This document shows positions 62,838 to 64,000 of a stretch of DNA of 64,000 bases, piece after piece. The translations under genes and the position numbers were made by a program. This stretch comes from Bryobacterales bacterium (GTDB lineage: Bacteria; Acidobacteriota; Terriglobia; Bryobacterales; Bryobacteraceae). The notes below the pieces were generated by a model. It had not been told where the DNA came from. It saw nothing but the letters and a program-made list of their open reading frames with translations, and did not search any database. The stretch spans positions 1 to 64,000 of the forward strand of contig JADZBH010000007.1 of the NCBI GenBank assembly GCA_020852175.1, read 5' to 3'. Position 1 is the first letter of the stretch. Every line of letters starts with the position of its first letter.

Positions 62838-64000
62838 GTGCCTGGTAAGAAGGCTCCTCCGGTTCTCGCCGAAGCGGCGGGAACCCTAAGTGAGCAACTA
62901 TTAACCTTTCTCGAACGACTGGCCGTGCTCCTGCAGCCGGAAAGTGGACGCTTGGAAGTACGCTTCCTGAAGCGGCTGGAGGAGATGGGCTTCGAACCCC
63001 GTCAGCGGGGAGCGCTTGTGTACCTGACCGCCGGCGCCGCGGCGCGCGTGCTGGCCAGCGGTGGGGGCCCCTCCCATTTCCTGGAACAGGTGGAGTATCA
63101 CGGCCGCCGCTTGGCCAAACTGAACCTCTCGCCTGGCGACATCGTGCTGGCTTTGCGCGAGTACGACACGATTCTGACGCCACTGTTGAAACGGCGCAGC
63201 CCGGAGGAGTTTGAAAACTTCCATTGGGTGCGCGAGCAGTTGCAGTTCTATGTAATGCTCGCCTTGAACAACGCCTACTATCAGGTACGGGAAGAGGAAA
63301 CACAGGCATTTTACGAGATGTTCTGGGCGGAGTTGGAGGCGGACGGGCTCGACAGTCTGCTCGACCGGTTCCTGTCGATTCTGGCCCGCTTCAGCCGCGC
63401 CAACGCGGCTCACTGGTTTCTGGCCGATCCGAGAACAGGCGTTCTCGAACGGCAGGCGACACTCGATTGGGAATCGGCCGGTTGTAGCACTTTGTTTGGC
63501 CCGCCCCGGGATGCCATCAGTCTGGACGGAAGAGAAAAGTTGCTGCGTGAGCCTCTTTGTTTCGGCTTGCATCGCAGCGACCCCTCCGGACACCAGGCGG
63601 CGCTTCTGGATTCGTCCTGGGTGAACCGCTTCCGGAGTTGCTGGTCCATCCCATTGATCACGGGCGACCGGCTGGCTGGCATTATTCAATTCGGATTCTC
63701 CAAACCGTACGAGTGGTTGCCGCGTGAAATCGAACTGCTGACCGCCGCCGCCGAGCGTTGCCTGCGCGCTGTGGAAAAGGCGCAACTTGTCGTGGACTTG
63801 GCCGAACGGGAGCGCCAGATCCGGCTGCTGGCCGAGCGGATGATGCATGTGGAGGAGGTCGAGCGGCGCCGCATCAGCCGGGAGCTGCACGATCAGACCG
63901 GTCAGGATTTGCTCTGCATCCGCTTGCAGATGGAGATGATCGAGGGCGAATTGCCCGACTCGATGCGGGAATGCAAGGAAAAGTTGAGCGAGGCGCGCGA
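62838..64000 (+). CDS. NarL-type sensor histidine kinase, GAF domain (partial)
   Basis: The reading frame is open from GTG 62838 to the window end (387 complete codons). An alpha-helical N-terminal region (about 1-155, unknown type) is followed by a GAF-like domain (about 160-310), a coiled-coil (about 315-345) and a HisKA_3 H-box, ERRRISRELHDQTGQ, with phospho-acceptor His351. The ATP-binding domain is beyond the edge. No signal peptide or membrane helix is visible, so it is cytoplasmic. Such kinases pair with NarL/FixJ regulators. The start is uncertain; only a weak AAGG lies 3 nt upstream. Confidence 0.82.
   Translation, partial: MPGKKAPPVLAEAAGTLSEQLLTFLERLAVLLQPESGRLEVRFLKRLEEMGFEPRQRGALVYLTAGAAARVLASGGGPSHFLEQVEYHGRRLAKLNLSPGDIVLALREYDTILTPLLKRRSPEEFENFHWVREQLQFYVMLALNNAYYQVREEETQAFYEMFWAELEADGLDSLLDRFLSILARFSRANAAHWFLADPRTGVLERQATLDWESAGCSTLFGPPRDAISLDGREKLLREPLCFGLHRSDPSGHQAALLDSSWVNRFRSCWSIPLITGDRLAGIIQFGFSKPYEWLPREIELLTAAAERCLRAVEKAQLVVDLAERERQIRLLAERMMHVEEVERRRISRELHDQTGQDLLCIRLQMEMIEGELPDSMRECKEKLSEAR

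Overview
The window is about 64 kb of GC-rich, densely packed bacterial chromosome with no phage, insertion sequence, CRISPR array or rRNA operon. The gene mix points to Acidobacteriota, most likely the Solibacter/Bryobacter group. That mix is: Ser/Thr kinases fused to TPR or PD40 (TolB-like) propellers, an ECF sigma factor of the type found beside such kinases, a PEP-CTERM protein, neutral-ceramidase-like and DUF5117-type secreted hydrolases, and a CehA/McbA hydrolase. The taxonomic call is inferred from gene content only; there is no rRNA to confirm it.

Layout. 1-9.2 kb: initiator tRNA, NtrY-like sensor kinase, glycine-zipper secreted protein, PilZ protein, secreted RidA-like protein, RarA ATPase, TrmH-type methyltransferase, YdcF-like protein, a small Cys-rich secreted protein paired with a TonB-C protein, and a LytTR response regulator. 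9.2-16.6 kb: a tight five-gene run of inositol-phosphate synthase, epimerase, ThDP enzyme, ECF sigma factor and kinase-TPR. 16.6-25.4 kb: PEP-CTERM protein with an unusual hairpin-rich upstream region, anSME-like radical SAM enzyme, AlkD-like HEAT protein, AcuC/HDAC-type deacetylase, phosphate acetyltransferase, porin, two small membrane proteins, malate dehydrogenase, a 37-residue membrane peptide and a SET-domain protein. 25.4-31 kb: enolase with an APH-like kinase, an S4 protein, and nadA-moaA-ppk2. 31-36.4 kb: a divergent Ser/Thr kinase and PP2C phosphatase. 36.5-46.7 kb: YceI, a methyltransferase-like protein, TetR-dioxygenase-WD40, an Nramp-related transporter, an enoyl-CoA hydratase, a GT-C-type membrane protein, and fdhA-metF (C1 metabolism). 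46.7-52.7 kb: three large hydrolases in a row. 52.8-64 kb: aldehyde dehydrogenase, YtxH, DUF2007-type protein, ComEC, thioredoxin-like protein, citrate synthase, N-acyl-D-amino-acid deacylase-like protein, ankyrin protein, and a NarL-type histidine kinase cut by the window edge.

Two window-wide patterns stand out. Many genes outside operons have a -10-like hexamer only 5-8 nt before the start codon and no Shine-Dalgarno, which suggests leaderless mRNAs and supports several TTG or GTG starts. Convergent neighbours repeatedly overlap at their 3' ends, three times sharing a 4-base stop-codon overlap. Central carbon enzymes (Pta, Mdh, Eno, GltA) are scattered singly, while regulation is dominated by kinase, phosphatase and receiver modules.
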